From Cardiocondyla obscurior (taxonomy: Eukaryota > Arthropoda > Insecta > Hymenoptera > Formicidae): a DNA stretch of 64,000 nucleotides. Positions 9,005 to 21,172 of this stretch are shown piece by piece. The translations under genes and the position numbers were made by a program. Below the pieces are notes generated by a model that did not search any database, was not told the DNA's origin, and saw only the letters and a list, made by a program, of their open reading frames with translations. Every line of letters begins with the position of its first letter. The first letter of the stretch is position 1. The stretch covers positions 4,531,001-4,595,000 of the forward strand of contig NC_091865.1 in assembly GCF_019399895.1 (NCBI RefSeq), in the 5' to 3' direction.

Positions 9005-11217
9005 CTAGGCGGAAAGTTTGGGTTATCGGGTTTCGAGATAGTGCGTCGGCGTTTACATTTATCCTGCCTGCTTTATATTCAATTTTGTAATCGTATTCGG
9101 CAAGTTTCAACCGCCACCGAATAAGACGTGAAGTTGGATCTTTTATTGAATTTTACCTCACAAGCGACTTATGATCGGTTACAAGGGTGAATTTATTTCC
9201 GTACAAATAGGGTTTGAAATAATTCGTGCAGTAAATAATCGCTAGAAGTTCCTTCTCTATCGTTGAGTAATTACATTCAGCTTCGTTTAATAGCCGTGAC
9301 GCGTACGCGATCGACCTATCTTTTCCTATCTCGCCCTGACTTAGAATCCCTCCTATCGTATATCCCGAAACGTCCGTTGTTAATACGAATGGCTTGGTAA
9401 AATCAGGGGTGTTGCAGGAGAGGTTCTGAGCACAGTAAATTGCGTAGTTTGCAAAATGCTTCCTCTTGTTTTTTTGACCATTCAATTGCGGTTTCCGTTT
9501 TCAGAAGTTGGGTTAGAGGTTTAGCTTCTTTAGAAAAGCCCGGTATAAACCGTCGGTAATTACCAGCAAGACCCAGAAATTGTTTGATGTTTTTGGGGTC
9601 TTTTGGTCTTGGAAAATTTTTTACAGCTATTATTTTTTTCGGGTCTGGTTTTACCCCGTCTTCGTTAATTATGTGTTCAAGGTAACCAACTTCTTTGCGA
9701 AGGAATTCGGATTTGTCCGGTTGATGCTTTAGGTTGGCTAACAATTGTTCTAAGACGCTCGGCTAATTTATTAAATTTTATCGCATATTCTTTTAAAGAG
9801 CTTGTATAAATTACTATGTCATCGAGATAATCAAATAATAATGTTCCTTGGACGCTGTTCAAAATTCTGTTCATTAACCTTTGGAAGGTGGCTGGAGCAT
9901 TCTTAAGGCCCAATGGCATTCGTTTAAATTTATAGTGCCCAAAGGGCGTAGAAAACGCGGTTTTCTGAGCGTCTTTTTCGGACATGGGTATCTGATGGAA
10001 TCCCGACGCAAGGTCAAATCGCTAAAGTACTTTGAACTACCAAGTTGATCTAAAATCTCTGTAATATTTGGTAGCGAATAGGCGTCTCCTAACGTTTTTT
10101 CATTAAGCGCGCGGAAGTCTATCACGAGTTTCCAGCGATTGTTTCCTTTTGAGTCTGGTTTCTTAAGAACAATCCATTGTGGACTGTTATAAAGAGACTT
10201 TGATTCCTCTGTCACCTTGTTATCTAGTAACTCTTTGACCTGCCTATCTATCTCGTTCTTATGGATTGGAGAGAAACTGTACTGCTTAGTGTTGATAGAC
10301 TGGTTATCAGTAGTAGTAATTTTATGACTCGCTACGTTAGTGTTTCCTAAGGTTTCACCGGGGAGATGAAATAAGTCGTGATGTTTATGAATAAGGCTTA
10401 CCGCATGTTCAGCCTTTTCTTGATTTAAATGATCGAGCCGACGTAGTTTCGTTACTTTATCTACTTGGTCCTCTTTTGAAATGGAAACCGAGTTTATATG
10501 TGCGGTATCTTCCGCTAAAACGCTTATCGCATGTTTAGAGACGGTCTCAATTTTTTCTAAATCTATCGAGAGGACAATTATCTCTTGGTCCTGTTCCCCT
10601 GGGTTTATCGCGTGGCAATATGCTTTTTCGTCTCGATGCGTGACCACGGCGTCGCCGAGGATGACATTACCGCCTACCCTAAGGCGCGGGATGTAGCCGA
10701 CTCTGAGTTCGTTTGATACGTTTACATAAAGAGTCGTTTGAGTTCTGGCTGGTATGGTTATCATTTTCGGAGTGATGAATGGTAATCTATTTCCTCTTCA
10801 TTCCACATATTTTTCCGTGAAATTTATATTTCTAGCGTCTCTAAGAAAGTCCGATCGTAAGATGCCTTCTTGTACTATAGGGAAATCGTTGGGAACGATA
10901 TGAAAGATTACCGGGTGTCCGAACAGTTCAATCTTTAGGTAACCGAGAATTTTAATTTGCCCGCTTGTGGTGTCGCCAAGGAACAAGGGGTCTCTGTGTA
11001 TTATCTCGGCGTCCGGCTTAATCCCGTGTTGTTTAATTAAATTAGGCGCTGCGCCTGTATCGATCATAAAGTTAACTTCTCTAAGGAGGTTATCCGAGCT
11101 TATTTTCGCCGTTGGCGTGTGTGTAAATTCTTTCGGGTTTAAGATTGCGATGCGGGTTTGTCGGATATCTCCGTTTTGCTGATTGTCGGTTGCGAGGTTA
11201 TTGAATTTATTGGACAC
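9005..11217 (-). pseudogene. pol: Element G pol: protease, reverse transcriptase, RNase H, frameshifted
   Basis: The protease is at 10798-11217 (FMIDTGAAPNLIK, active-site DTG). RT starts at 10764 with VIDFRALNEKTLGDAY (usually VVDFR), loses frame near 9990, and continues with GLKNAPATFQRLMN and YLDD (9677-9985) and then KHQPDKSEFLRKE (9403-9744). RNase H (TTDVSGYTIGGILSQGEIG) is at 9153-9485, with a TGA at about 9152, after which TSRLIRWRLKLAEY to NADALSRNP reads on to about 9010. At least four breaks make it non-functional. It is closest in style to the pol of D. Confidence 0.85.
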
Positions 11218-12639
11218 GTATCTCGTCGGTTGTCCGATTGAGATGCGTCCGGGCGTCCCGTCGGACGATTTTCGTTTCCCGATTGCTGTCTTTGAATATT
11301 ATTTTTGTACTGTCGTTTTCGGCATTCCTCTATAGTATGGCCGTGATTTTTGCAGTATCTACATGTCTTTTCCGTCGTCGCGGGCATATTCTGACGCGTC
11401 GGCGGATTATTTTGTGGTCGCGGTGTATAGTTATCACGCGGTCGCGGTGTATAATTATCGCGCGGTCGCGGTGTATAATTTTTGCGCTGCGGCTGGTTTC
11501 TTTCGTATCTCGGGTTTCTTTCATATCTCTGATTATTATTGCTTTTGTATCGCGAGCGATTCCACTGCGGTGTAGGTCGGTTGACTGTGTAAGTATTTGG
11601 TGTTGAGTGGACTATCGGCCGTCCGATAGGATGTATACGTTGCGACTGATTATATTCTTTTTGTTATTGCTTCGTCACTGTGAATCAAATGGTTGCTTGT
11701 TTAATTTTTGGCGCTTTGCAATAGCCTTTACGTAAGCGAATGCTTCCGACGAATTATATAGTATGCATCTGATCTTAGCTGGAGCCTGTATTCAAGCGGT
11801 AAACTGTTGCAGAATGAACGCGCAGTTAGGGTTTCAATTTCGGTTGCTATGCGTCGGTCGTATTGCCCGTGTCTTCGACGTTCCGCGTCGAGGATGTTAG
11901 AACGCAAGTCTTTAACGCGACTAATGTAATCAAGGATATGTTTATGCGGCTTTAGATATACCGTGCTTAACTCTTCGCGATATTGATCGATGGTTTTTGG
12001 GGGTCCAAATGCACCGTTCAATAAGTCTATTAGCTGATTAACAGTGTCGCAGGGCTCATCCTCCACGGCGTAGTACGCGCGTCCTCTTAATTTATTAATT
12101 AAAATCTTAGTCAGATTCCTTTCCGAAGCGGCCGGCACAATGTTTTTAGCTCTTCGACAAGCACGTGTAAACTGAGCGAGGGAATTATTATAATCATCGA
12201 TTGAAGGTACGTTTTCCGTAGCTTCCCGAAAAGATACCTTTGAAATATTGGCATTGTCGTAGAGTGCGTCGAAACTAAACGGAGTAGAGGGCGGTTTCAG
12301 GTGAACCGTAGCGTTTTGCATGTTATCGATATTGTGGGAGGTTTCTTCGCGTACATGTTCGATTTCTTTAGAAGGTGGTTGATTACTCCATTTATTTAAT
12401 TTTGGATGATGCATAGAGGTTTCGTGGATTTGAGCGGTTCTTTCTTTCTCGAACGCGACGTGTTGTTTTTGAAGTCCCGCGCTTTCCGCGGCCATCTTTT
12501 TCTGCTGAGTCTTAATGTTTGCGCGTATTGCATCAAGTTCGGCATTCTCTTGTGCAATCTTCCTACGAGCTATATCGAGTTCGGACTCGTTTAATGGTTT
12601 ATCGGCGGTCTTGCTACGTGTCTCCATTTCGTTTGGCAT
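11139..12639 (-). pseudogene. gag: Element G gag, frameshifted
   Basis: It starts at ATG 12639. The N-terminal third is a charged coiled coil (LDIARRKIAQENAELDAIRA). A capsid-like middle follows, ending at 11728. After a frame change comes an Arg/Asn/Tyr/Pro repeat region (about 11400-11640) and then a nucleocapsid zinc knuckle, CRYCKNHGHTIEEC (C-x2-C-x4-H-x4-C), in 11139-11387. The end overlaps the pol frame by about 80 bp. The break between 11640 and 11728 separates capsid from nucleocapsid. Confidence 0.8.
11405..11485 (-). repeat. Short tandem repeat in G gag
   Basis: About three copies of a 24 bp unit (GCGGTCGCGGTGTATAATTA-like). On the minus strand it encodes a repeated NYTPRPRD motif, an RNA-binding-like low-complexity tract of gag. 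Confidence 0.7.
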
Positions 12640-12752
12640 ATCTTATCTTTATTATGAGATGACGTCAAAGTCTATAATCGCGTGATTTGTTTTCAGCAAA
12701 GATAACTCAAAAGGAACATGGTGTTTCTTATCAGTAAAGCTGATATCGTCTC

Positions 12753-13179
12753 TGTTACACCGTGGTACGGTGCGGTTGTGGGTCCGTTCGCCGGAACGTT
12801 CGCCACACCAGAGAGGAGCCGGGTGTGGTTCAATAAAGTCTTCTTTCGTAAATACGTTGCACTTCTTTATTCTTCCTGTTGATATGATACAACTGATACG
12901 CGTCGCGTTACTTCGGATATGAATGCCCGCGACGGCTTCCGAGCCGTCGCTCATAAACTCCGCCGAGTTGCAACCTTAGTGAGTTTCGACCGCGGTGGTT
13001 GACCGGAGAGGTTCGTCAACCGCACGAGCTTAATTAAATTATTGCATATAGGTTCATCGCCCTATTTCGACATCGGGCGATAATCCCGAGATCCTTGTCC
13101 GATTGTGAAAGTGCAGGACGATTTCCGAAATGGTTTGCAACCAGAACGCATTCTACAGAATGCTGCTTAGGTTACAACA
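12753..13179 (-). repeat. Solo LTR in the G leader, same insertion as 5302-5729
   Basis: Same ends (TGTTACACCG...TTACAACA) and same position as in G'. The flanks are GTCTC and GTCCC, one mutation away from the perfect GTCCC pair in G'. Confidence 0.7.
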
Positions 13180-13545
13180 GTCCCGTAGAGTTGACTCGTA
13201 ATATAAATGTAAAGCCGAATTATAAGATTAAAATGAAACGTTGTTTCCTTAATGATGGTTTAGTCTAAACAGAGCTTCTATTCAGCCGAATAATAAGATA
13301 AGGATGAAACACTACTTCTTTGGTAAACAGTGCTTCTATTCAGTTGAATGATAAGAAAAGATAAAACACTTTCTGTGATAACGATTTAATATACCACAGT
13401 GCCTTTATTCATCCGAATGACGGTTTGATATAACAGTGCCTCTATTCATTCGAGTAACGGTTTGGCATAACAGTATTTTGTTTAGCTTTTAAATATGATG
13501 TAATCGTGAATTGATACCAAAATTGCTTGCACGTGGACTTAGTGA

Positions 13546-13563
13546 ATCCCGCCGGTGTCACCA
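13546..13563 (-). other. Element G primer binding site
   Basis: On the minus strand it reads TGGTGACACCGGCGGGAT, two changes from the tRNA-Leu-type site of G' and D. The LTR end is six bases away, at 13570. Confidence 0.65.
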
Positions 13564-13683
13564 AATTTATGTTACGTCCCGGTGATTGCGCATATTAGTA
13601 ATAATCTTTACGCCGACGGGGAATATTCGCTCCGCTAGCCTCATGATTTGTTAGGGCGTTATCTAGGCGGTTGCCGAAAAGAT

Positions 13684-13910
13684 TGTAACGGCCCGCCCGC
13701 CGAAGATCCGCGTATCGATAACTGTCGTATCGATCCGGCGCATAGACATTCCGAATACCGCGTTACCGTCATATTTCTAAGTCATGTATACTATTGTTCG
13801 TTTCGGCGACGTCTTAATCACGCGTTCGTCGTATTTGTCTGTTATGTTTTAATTGAATAAACGTCCAATTAATTGTTCATTCACGTCTCGTTGCATTTAC
13901 GGACCTAACA
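13684..13910 (+). repeat. Possible short solo LTR
   Basis: 227 bp starting TGTAACGGCCCG and ending GACCTAACA, with a TGAATAAACG polyadenylation-like signal near the end, as in gypsy LTRs. The flanks (AGAT and ATTC) do not form a duplication. Weak call. Confidence 0.3.
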
Positions 13911-14968
13911 ATTCTATCGCGAATCCTGTTTTCCCGGCGAGCTTATTCGGACACTCCGCTGGCCCGATATTTGCGGTTCAAGGAATTACGGTCGTTTCAA
14001 ATAACATTTTTCTCACGTATTTTATTGCTTAGCTTGTTTTCTACTATTATTTCAAAAGTCTTTCAGTTATTTTCCTTTAGTTAAAATGTAATCAACAATT
14101 TTTTTTTAATTAATTGGTTTCTAGCATAATTTTTTCGTTAATAACTTTCTTGAATTCGGGAATTCGCTAGTCGTCGATCGTTAGACCCCGCGCAAAGAAA
14201 TCCGCTGATTCCCTATTGCTAAAAACTCAGGTTACAACACTCATTTACAAAAAAAAAGGTTTTTTGCCCTTACTTACTTGAACGATACTCTCGTTTACAA
14301 ATCTGGTATATTAAAAGTTATTTGTTTATTTACAATGGTCGTATATAAGACAGACTCGGTAGACAACACCGTATATTTTTCAGAGAAGAAAAACAGAATT
14401 AGCGCGTGATAATAGGCGAACGGAAAACTGCAGGAAATGACTGCACACGCTGTTTTTCTACCCCTGCTCGCTGATTCAGCCTATCTCTTCTAAGAATTAC
14501 TTGTTATCGTCTACCATGCCCGTTTCACACCTTTCTTAACCTTTGTTTGTTTAGACGTTTGAATTTAGTACTCAGTAATAATAAATTTTTTTAAATACGG
14601 GATTTTTTGTCTTAATATTTTATTGCCTATTTACAATTTTCCAGAGTGTTATTTGATTTTGAACACCCTGTGTAGTATTTTAACTACATATTGTTCCAAA
14701 TATTACGCTACCGGTGCACTAGTTTCTTTTACTGGTAACCACTCTCTCATATACGTGCTCACTCGCGAATAAAGACACTTCGTTTAAAAAGATAATTCTT
14801 TTATTGATAAACTAACACAAGAAGAGAAAAGATAGAAAAGCAAACGCGTCCGTTCTTTTCAAGATCCTCCTGACAAATGTGTTACCTGTTTAAAATCAGT
14901 AATTTAATCGCTTTTTATTAATGGGAGAATGTGCTGCCGTAGAATCGCTTGGAGATCGCCGTACGGGT
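13911..14968. other. No gene seen
   Basis: Stop-rich sequence on both strands with T-rich runs. I see no coding frame or repeat boundary here. Confidence 0.5.
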
Positions 14969-15379
14969 TGTTACACCGCGAGGGTGCCGTGGGGTTCGTT
15001 CTCCGGAGAGATTTGTAGCAGGACCGTTTAATAAAGTCGTCTCATAATTATATTGGTTGATTTCTTTTATTTCCTTCTTACAGATCGTCACTTGCACTAA
15101 TTATGTTATATTATAAATTCCACGCGTGATTCTTGGTAGCGACTGACTGTCCGGGCCGCGACTGCCTCTATATATCTCCTACTGTTGCTATGCCAAAATT
15201 CATAGCAATCAGCGGAATCGCGGGTGGCAACCGCGACTGTCCTTGGACTTCGCGTCCCGGCCGGAAATGCCGGGTTACCTTGATCGGCGGTATTCTGCCG
15301 ATCAAGCTAAACGGTCGCGCGCGTGCGACATTCCGGCGTTATTCCCGAGCCTCTGTTGCTAAGGGCTCGGGATATAACA
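14969..15379 (-). repeat. Solo LTR of the F family
   Basis: 411 bp, TGTTACACC...GGGATATAACA on the plus strand. It matches the solo LTR at 39957-40356 and the LTR of F at 42439-42837 closely, for example in the shared GATCGGCGGTATTCTGCCGATC hairpin region. F shows that the family reads on the minus strand. The flanks are GGGT and GGAT, an imperfect 4-bp duplication. Confidence 0.75.
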
Positions 15380-16442
15380 GGATATTACAAACTTTAAAAC
15401 GCAACAGAACGGACTTAATTACTAATATTTACAGTAGTTCACGAAAGTCTAAACACACACCATTAGAAATCCATATAATTCATACTTAAAGTCGATGCCT
15501 CGGAGATTTGAAGCCGTTTCAAAAATCAAAGGAGGAGTTACCAAATATTAATTTATTGTTTTTAACTTAAAACAGCATTATTTATTAGTATATGTGAACT
15601 TTTGTGAGATTTTCGATAAACGTTATTTAAATCTTTTGTTCAAACATATTTTTTTTTATTAAAATGTTTAATATGTTTACAGTGTTACGTCAGGGGTAGG
15701 AGTATTTTAAGAGTTTGTTAACCGCTTCTCGAATGCTTAGGAAAAGGCTCGAGAGCAAATAGGGGGGAGGAAAAGATTTGGAGAGTGACATAACAACCGA
15801 TCCTTGCGTGGCACGTGTTTAGTGGTTCCACGCGTAAGCGCGCTAGGAATGGGTTCGAATCGGTTACGAGGTGGAACTAGCGCGTTATCCTGGTTCTTTT
15901 AAGGGAAAGAAATTTAATTCTTTTTCCTTGGGACAAAACCGGATGTGATTTTTCGCAACAAAGGATATGTAGGTTAAATTAAAATAACTAATTCTGGATT
16001 CTTAATAATGCAAGTCGATAAATTTAATATTAATTAAGTACAATTTTAGAATATAAAAACAAGTTAAATAAATTTAAAGAAATAATAATATAAAAGGAAA
16101 AAGGAATAGGGCTTAACAAAAGATACATTCTAAACATATTTTAAGAAAAAGAAAAGAAAACGTGATAATTATTCTAAGCGTAAAGTAGAGAAATTAAATG
16201 TTAACAAACATGAGTATATGCGTATGTACATCGTGGTAGGTTGTGTATGAACTTCATAGAGTTACTCTAGGTCAATCTCTATTATTTCCGAGGACTGTCG
16301 ACCTCGGAAATACTCGGTCGATGAGCCTGATCGGAGCTAAAAAGGGGTGTTCCACCCCGGGATAATAAATGAGGATATTTTGATCAGGAGTCGCTCTCTT
16401 GGCCTCTCTCCTGATCTCTTCGAGATCGAAGTAGTCAGGGCC
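15380..16442. other. No gene seen
   Basis: AT-rich, stop-rich sequence. A GGGGGGAGGAAAAG purine run near 15760 resembles a polypurine tract but has no LTR after it. Confidence 0.5.
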
Positions 16443-17089
16443 TATGGTATAGGCCCTTTCCGGGACAGGATCCGTCCACGGATCCCTTTCCGGGACAGGA
16501 TTCTCCTCCGGAGGAGCTCGAGGAGAGGGTCTACGACCGCTCTCGGTTCCTCTTGCTCCTCGAAGAACTCTACACTTGGGGCGGGGGAAGGGGAATGATC
16601 CGGGCTGTCAGGCTCTTGCCAAAAGACGGTTTCGTCCTCAGCAAAGGAGCCGACTTCCTCGGGTTCCCCAAGATAAAGAATTGGTGACGGGATAGGAGAG
16701 GAGCATGCTCTAAGAACAGCTCCAGGAGAAGATTCGGTGGAATTTAGAGATATATCGAGAGTGTAGAAAGGAGAAATAGGGCGGAACTGCTCCGACTCAG
16801 GCTCGGATGACGTCGGAGTTCTCGATCGCGGTGGTGAAGGTGTTCGAGACGGTCAGCTTTCTTCGACTTCCGAGTGCTCGCCGTTAAACGGCGAGTTGGG
16901 AGGAGCGAAAGGAAGTAGCGACCATGGACGCTCTGATCTTCGTTTCGAAGGTTCGGGTATGACTTCCTTTGGCGCCGTTGCGAACAGGAATTGTATGAAG
17001 AAACTCCGTACTAGTTCCCGTAACTCCCTAATCTTCCGGTTCCTCCGCGCTCGACTTTTCTTAATGGAACGTAGGTTGCTCGATTCCAC
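16443..17089 (-). pseudogene. Unrecognised Pro/Ser/Glu-rich frame, one stop
   Basis: The minus strand reads open from a splice-acceptor-like CCTTTTAG just above 17089 down to a stop at about 16443, broken once by TGA at 16853-16855. The first part is basic (KKSRARRNRKIRELRELV). The rest is rich in Pro, Ser and acidic residues and ends in a short duplicated motif (ILSRKG twice), caused by a direct repeat of about 17 bp. No ATG starts it. It could be a transposon gag-like protein or a decayed host exon; I do not recognise it. Confidence 0.4.
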
Positions 17090-17400
17090 TAAAAGGTATC
17101 AATTTAAGATTGAGTTAACGAAAAAATTATAGAAGGAAAATGCTAGAGCATCACGTCGCATTCCTTCTTCCGGATCTCTCCATACATCACTTTAAAGATT
17201 CTTCCAGTTTCTCTAATCGGATGGAACCTCACTCAAGTCAAGGTTTTGATAGCCACCATTTACTGGCGGCATATCACAACCTCTGACAAAAGGAAGCCCG
17301 TTAACCAAGTCGAGTTATCAGAGAATTCGAAGGACTTTAAAAAGATAGCGAATTTGTGGAATGCGAACGGCACCCTGACAATACCCTCGTTATTCATTTC

Positions 17401-17403
<3 letters not shown>

Positions 17404-17456
<53 letters not shown>
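17404..17456. repeat. (TA)n microsatellite
   Basis: About 26 copies of TA. Element C is inserted at its edge; the other flank of C (22709 on) is also TATATATA. Confidence 0.95.
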
Positions 17457-17457
<1 letters not shown>

Positions 17458-17459
<2 letters not shown>

Positions 17460-17943
17460 GGATCTCACAGGTTCGCGGGTTAGGAAGCGCGCAGGAAACA
17501 CAGTAAAATACCCAAGAAATAAAAATTAATGAAATGTAATTCCAAACTAATAAAGAAAATTACAAAATAATAAAGTAATAAAGTACAAAGTAATAAAGAA
17601 CGAAAGATTTGATATAAACTAGTCGCATGCGCGAGGTACGACTTCTGGTGCTGGACTGACGCTCCGACGCGTCGCTAGCATAGAAGTACGAAGGAAGTTC
17701 TTTGTGGCTTATCAGCTCTTTGTCTTTAAGACGGGACTTCCCGGTGCATCATCCAGGAGATGATGCAACGCTGCGTCAGCAGAAGCTGACGAAAGAGCTC
17801 CCGTTGCCAAGCCGGGCTGTTGCTAGGCAAGGAAGACAATGGGGAAGATAGTGCGCGGCACTAACAATTGCTTGCGACGACGGCCGGTCGCAGGTAATAC
17901 CGGTCCCGTCATCTGCCGGGGTGCAGGCAAATCTACACCCACA
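17458..17943 (-). repeat. Element C 3' LTR
   Basis: 486 bp on the plus strand from TGGGATC to CACCCACA. On its internal side (17944-17960) it is followed by the complement of a purine tract (GGGGCGGAGTGGA). It contains a hairpin, GCATCATCC...GGAGATGATGC. Confidence 0.85.
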
Positions 17944-20900
17944 TCCACTCCGCCCCTAGAGAGCTGCTCCGAGGGAGAAGCGAAAGTAATAGTTCTTGAA
18001 GGTGGTGAAGGGGCCGATAATGCACTTTCAGAGGGCTGAGATGGTCCAGAGCCAGCAGAATCCGGAGCCGAGAAGGATGACTCGTTTTCAGCGTCGCCGA
18101 CATCAGAGAAGGCGGGCTTCAGACAATCCGTTAAAACCGTCTTTTCTACGCCGTCCACAAGGATGACAAAGACCTTGGGGTTGAGGCGAGTGACGATTGG
18201 ATGAGGTCCGGTGTAAGGAGGCTCGAGAGGTCGCCGGATGGTGTCCACTCTCTTGAAAACATGAGAGCAGGTCTCCAAATCTCTGAATTGAAACGGGTGT
18301 CTTGATGAATGGTCCGAGGCTGGAACCGGGTAGATGTTTTGCATGAGATTCTGAAATCTATTAAGAAAGACACGGAGATTAGCAGTAAGAGAACGAGAAG
18401 TGAAAAATTCTTCTGGCAAGCGTAAGGTTGTTCCAAAGAGCATCTCCGATGGAGAAGCTTGTAAGTCCTTCTTGATAGCAGTCCGCAAGCCAAGAAGTAC
18501 GGTCGGGAGGACTTTTGGCCAAAGCCGCTGATTGTTGCACATCAGGGCCGCCTTCAAGGTCCAATGAAAACGTTCAATCATCCTGTTGGATTGCGGATGA
18601 TAGGGCGTTGTCCTGATCCGTTTGGAGCCAGTGATCCGAGCGAGAGAGCTGAAAAGGGATGACTCGAACTGCGTCCCTTGATCCGAAGTAATATTCAGCG
18701 GAGTTCCGAATTGGCAGATCCAATGATTGAAGAAGGCATTCGCGACAGTATCAGCCGTCATATTCCTGAGTGGAATGGCCATGGGCCATCTGGTAAAACG
18801 ATCTATAATGGTAAGACAATATTGAAAATTTTGGCACAGAGGAAGCTTGATGAGATCGACATGCACATGCTCGAATCGATTATCCGGGCAATCGAACTTT
18901 TCAAGAGCAGCACGGTTGTGTTTTCCGATCTTTGAACGCTGACAAGCTTCGCAGAAACGCGCCCAGAGAGAGGCGTCTCTTTTGATGTTAGGCCAGCAAA
19001 ACTTTGAGACGAGCAATCTTGTAGTAGCTCGTATGCTCGGATGTGCCGGGTTGTGCAGCACATCAAATGCCGTTCTTCGTAGAGGCTCAGGTAAGTATGG
19101 ACGAACGATGCCGTTGTACACGTCACAAGCTATCTTGTGACCGTCGATGGTGAGATCTTGAAGCTTCAGCGAAGTAGTTTCTTCAATGGTGGGCAGCTCG
19201 TCGTTGCAGAACTGAGCTCGTTGAATGGTACCAGCATCGAGTTGAGTAGGCATGGAGATGGTACAAGTCCGTGACAGGGCGTCAGCAACAGGATTGAGTT
19301 CTCCCTTGATATGCGAAATTTCCGCGTTGAATTGAAGTATGAAGTCCAGCTGTCTGATTTGCCAAGGCGAAGCCTTGTCAGAACGTTGCGCTGCTGCGTA
19401 CACCAGAGGCTTGTGATCAGTTCTGATCGAGAATTTCCGTCCTTTTAGGAAGCGTTGGAAAAATTTGATCGAAGCGAAGATCGAGAGGAGCTCACGATCG
19501 TAAGTGCTGTAGTTGCGTTTCGTTGAGCTGAGTTTTCTGGAGAAGAATTCCAGCGGTGTTCAGGCGCCGCTGGAAAATTGCTCCAGAGAAGATCCGATCG
19601 CGGTTGTTGAAGTATCCGTTGTGAGACAAAGAGGTGCATCCGGGTTGAGAAATGAAGGCTTGCACGCACGAGAAATGCTCTCCTTGCATTTCTAAAAAGC
19701 CTTGTCCAACTCCAAAGTCCAGCTGATAGGCTTCTTACATTTCTTGGGAGCTTTTTTAAGAAGCTCAGTGAGAGGCGCTTGTTGATCTGCGGCATGCGGA
19801 ATGCATTTCCTGTAGAAGTTCAGAATTCCCAGGAATCTCCGCAGTTGCTCCAGCGATTCTGGTCGCGGAAAATCTTTGATCGCCTGAATTTTAGCTTCCG
19901 GAGGCTCGTATCCGTTGTTGGAGATGGCGAAACCAAGAAAATCTATTTTCTCTTTTCCAAAGAGACATTTCTCAAAATTGATTGAGAGTTTGGCAGAGCG
20001 GAGAACCGTGAACAAATCTTTCAAGTGGGAAAGATGTTGTTCGTGTGTTTTGGAGAAAACCAAAACGTCGTCCAAGTAGCACTTGACGAAAAGCAGGTGA
20101 TCCAACAGCCGGTTCATCAAACGTTGGAAGGTTTGCGATGAATTCCGCAGGCCGAGCGGCATACCCAAGAATTCGAATAATCCGAACGGCGTTGTCACCG
20201 CAGTCTTCTAGATATCCTCCGGAGCCACAGGCACATGATAATAAGCCCGCTGCAGATCCACCTTGGAGAAGACAGTGCTGTTGTGACACTCCTGCAACAG
20301 GTCTTCTATAATAGGCAGCGGGTAACTGTTCGGTATGGTGACGGAGTTGATTTTCCGGTAATCCCCCGTTGCTCGCCAGTCTCCTAACTTTTTCGGCACG
20401 AGGTGCAGAGGGCTAGCCGAGGGACGGATAATGCCCCTGGCAAGGAGAGTGTTAAATTCCTTGCGAGCTGCAGCCAATTTCTTGCCGATCAGACGGCGAG
20501 GTCGTTCAGAAATCGGGGGTCCCTGAGTGCAGATGTGATGCTGCACCGCTTCTTTGTTGTTCATGAAGACGACGGAGGAAGGCGCCGTGAGGTCAGCGAA
20601 GCCGGAAATGAGTTTTTATAATCACGCGCGATGGAGCCGGTCGGCAGCTGTTTCCGAGAGATCGGTGAAATATTAAAGAAGGAGATCGGATGTTGAGATC
20701 CTCCGACTGACAGTGAAGTCAGCGGATCCTGCAGACGTTCCTTCTTGAGATCCACAATGAGACCGTAATGGGAGAGAAAATCTGCCCCCAGGATAGCCGT
20801 CGAGATGTCGGCTATCGTGAAGTCCCACGCAAAATCGCGGCGAAGCCCGAGGTTAAGGTTTAATTGTCTTTGACCGAAGGTATCAATTCGTGACGCGTTT

Positions 20901-21172
20901 GCCGCAAAAAGTTTCAGTCCGCACGGGCGCGAATCTTCACAAGATGAGCGCGGCAAAAGAGAGATGGCGGAACCGGAATCCACCAGAAAGTATAAACGCG
21001 AGCGACGATCAAACACATGAAGGCGGTTTTCAGAATTTGGTTTGCCAACGTGGACCGCCTGCGACGTTGGAATACTTAGTTTCCCGAGGGTACCGGAGAC
21101 GAGGCAGCCTGGAAATCGCAGGGCTGCTGACAGTTTTTCGCAGCCTTTCTCCAGCGCCGATGATAGTAGCAC
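17823..21172 (-). pseudogene. pol: Element C pol: protease, RT, RNase H, integrase, with stops
   Basis: The protease (FLVDSGSAISLLP) is at 20561-21172. RT follows at 20208-20564 (YRKINSVTIPNSYPLP) and 19692-20198 (CYLDDVLVFS), separated by one TAG at about 20205. Another TAG (about 19690) and frame changes break RNase H (19404-19690). The end of RNase H and the integrase are open in 17823-19403, with the CEACQRSK zinc motif, DLIKLP, TSDQGTQF and the E-containing IERFHWTLK in the catalytic order. The last codons run into the LTR. Each domain can be matched to the intact pol of E. Confidence 0.85.
21045..21085 (-). promoter_or_regulatory. Element C -1 ribosomal frameshift signal
   Basis: On the minus strand the gag stop codon is preceded by G GGA AAC in the right phase (21079-21085), a canonical slippery heptamer. 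Eight bases further a 7-bp stem CCAACGT/ACGTTGG (21064-21070 and 21045-21051) can form. Pol lies in the -1 frame, so slippage would make Gag-Pol. Element E has the same arrangement. Confidence 0.7.

Larger units (their letters stand above)
12640..13569 (-). other. Element G 5' leader
   Basis: Non-coding leader between primer site and gag, nearly identical to the G' leader. It contains a solo LTR (12753-13179). The 13184-13490 part has degenerate repeats of TATTCAGCCGAATRATAAGAT. A 100-codon frame at 12652-12954 crosses the solo LTR and is not treated as a gene. Confidence 0.7.
9005..13590 (-). mobile_element. Element G: broken minus-strand gypsy element (LTR end, leader, gag, part of pol)
   Basis: On the minus strand it runs from an LTR end (13570 upward, only about 21 bp shared with G'), through primer site, leader, gag and protease-RT-RNase H. 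It stops at about 9005 just after the NADALSR end of RNase H, where unrelated sequence begins. There is no integrase, env or recognisable 3' LTR. Gag and pol have several frameshifts. The order G, unknown segment, LTR' and G' on one strand could be a tandem array sharing an LTR, but the two LTR bodies do not match. Confidence 0.8.

Noticed and set aside
12652..12954. 100-codon frame found almost identically at 5201-5503
   Set aside because: It crosses the boundary of a solo LTR inserted in the leader, so it cannot be an original gene. Its preservation is explained by the recent copying of the element.
15133..15489. 118-codon frame, with similar ones at 40062-40325 and 42605-42871
   Set aside because: These are the same non-coding stretch of the F-family LTR read in one frame. 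They end differently because each runs into different flanking sequence.
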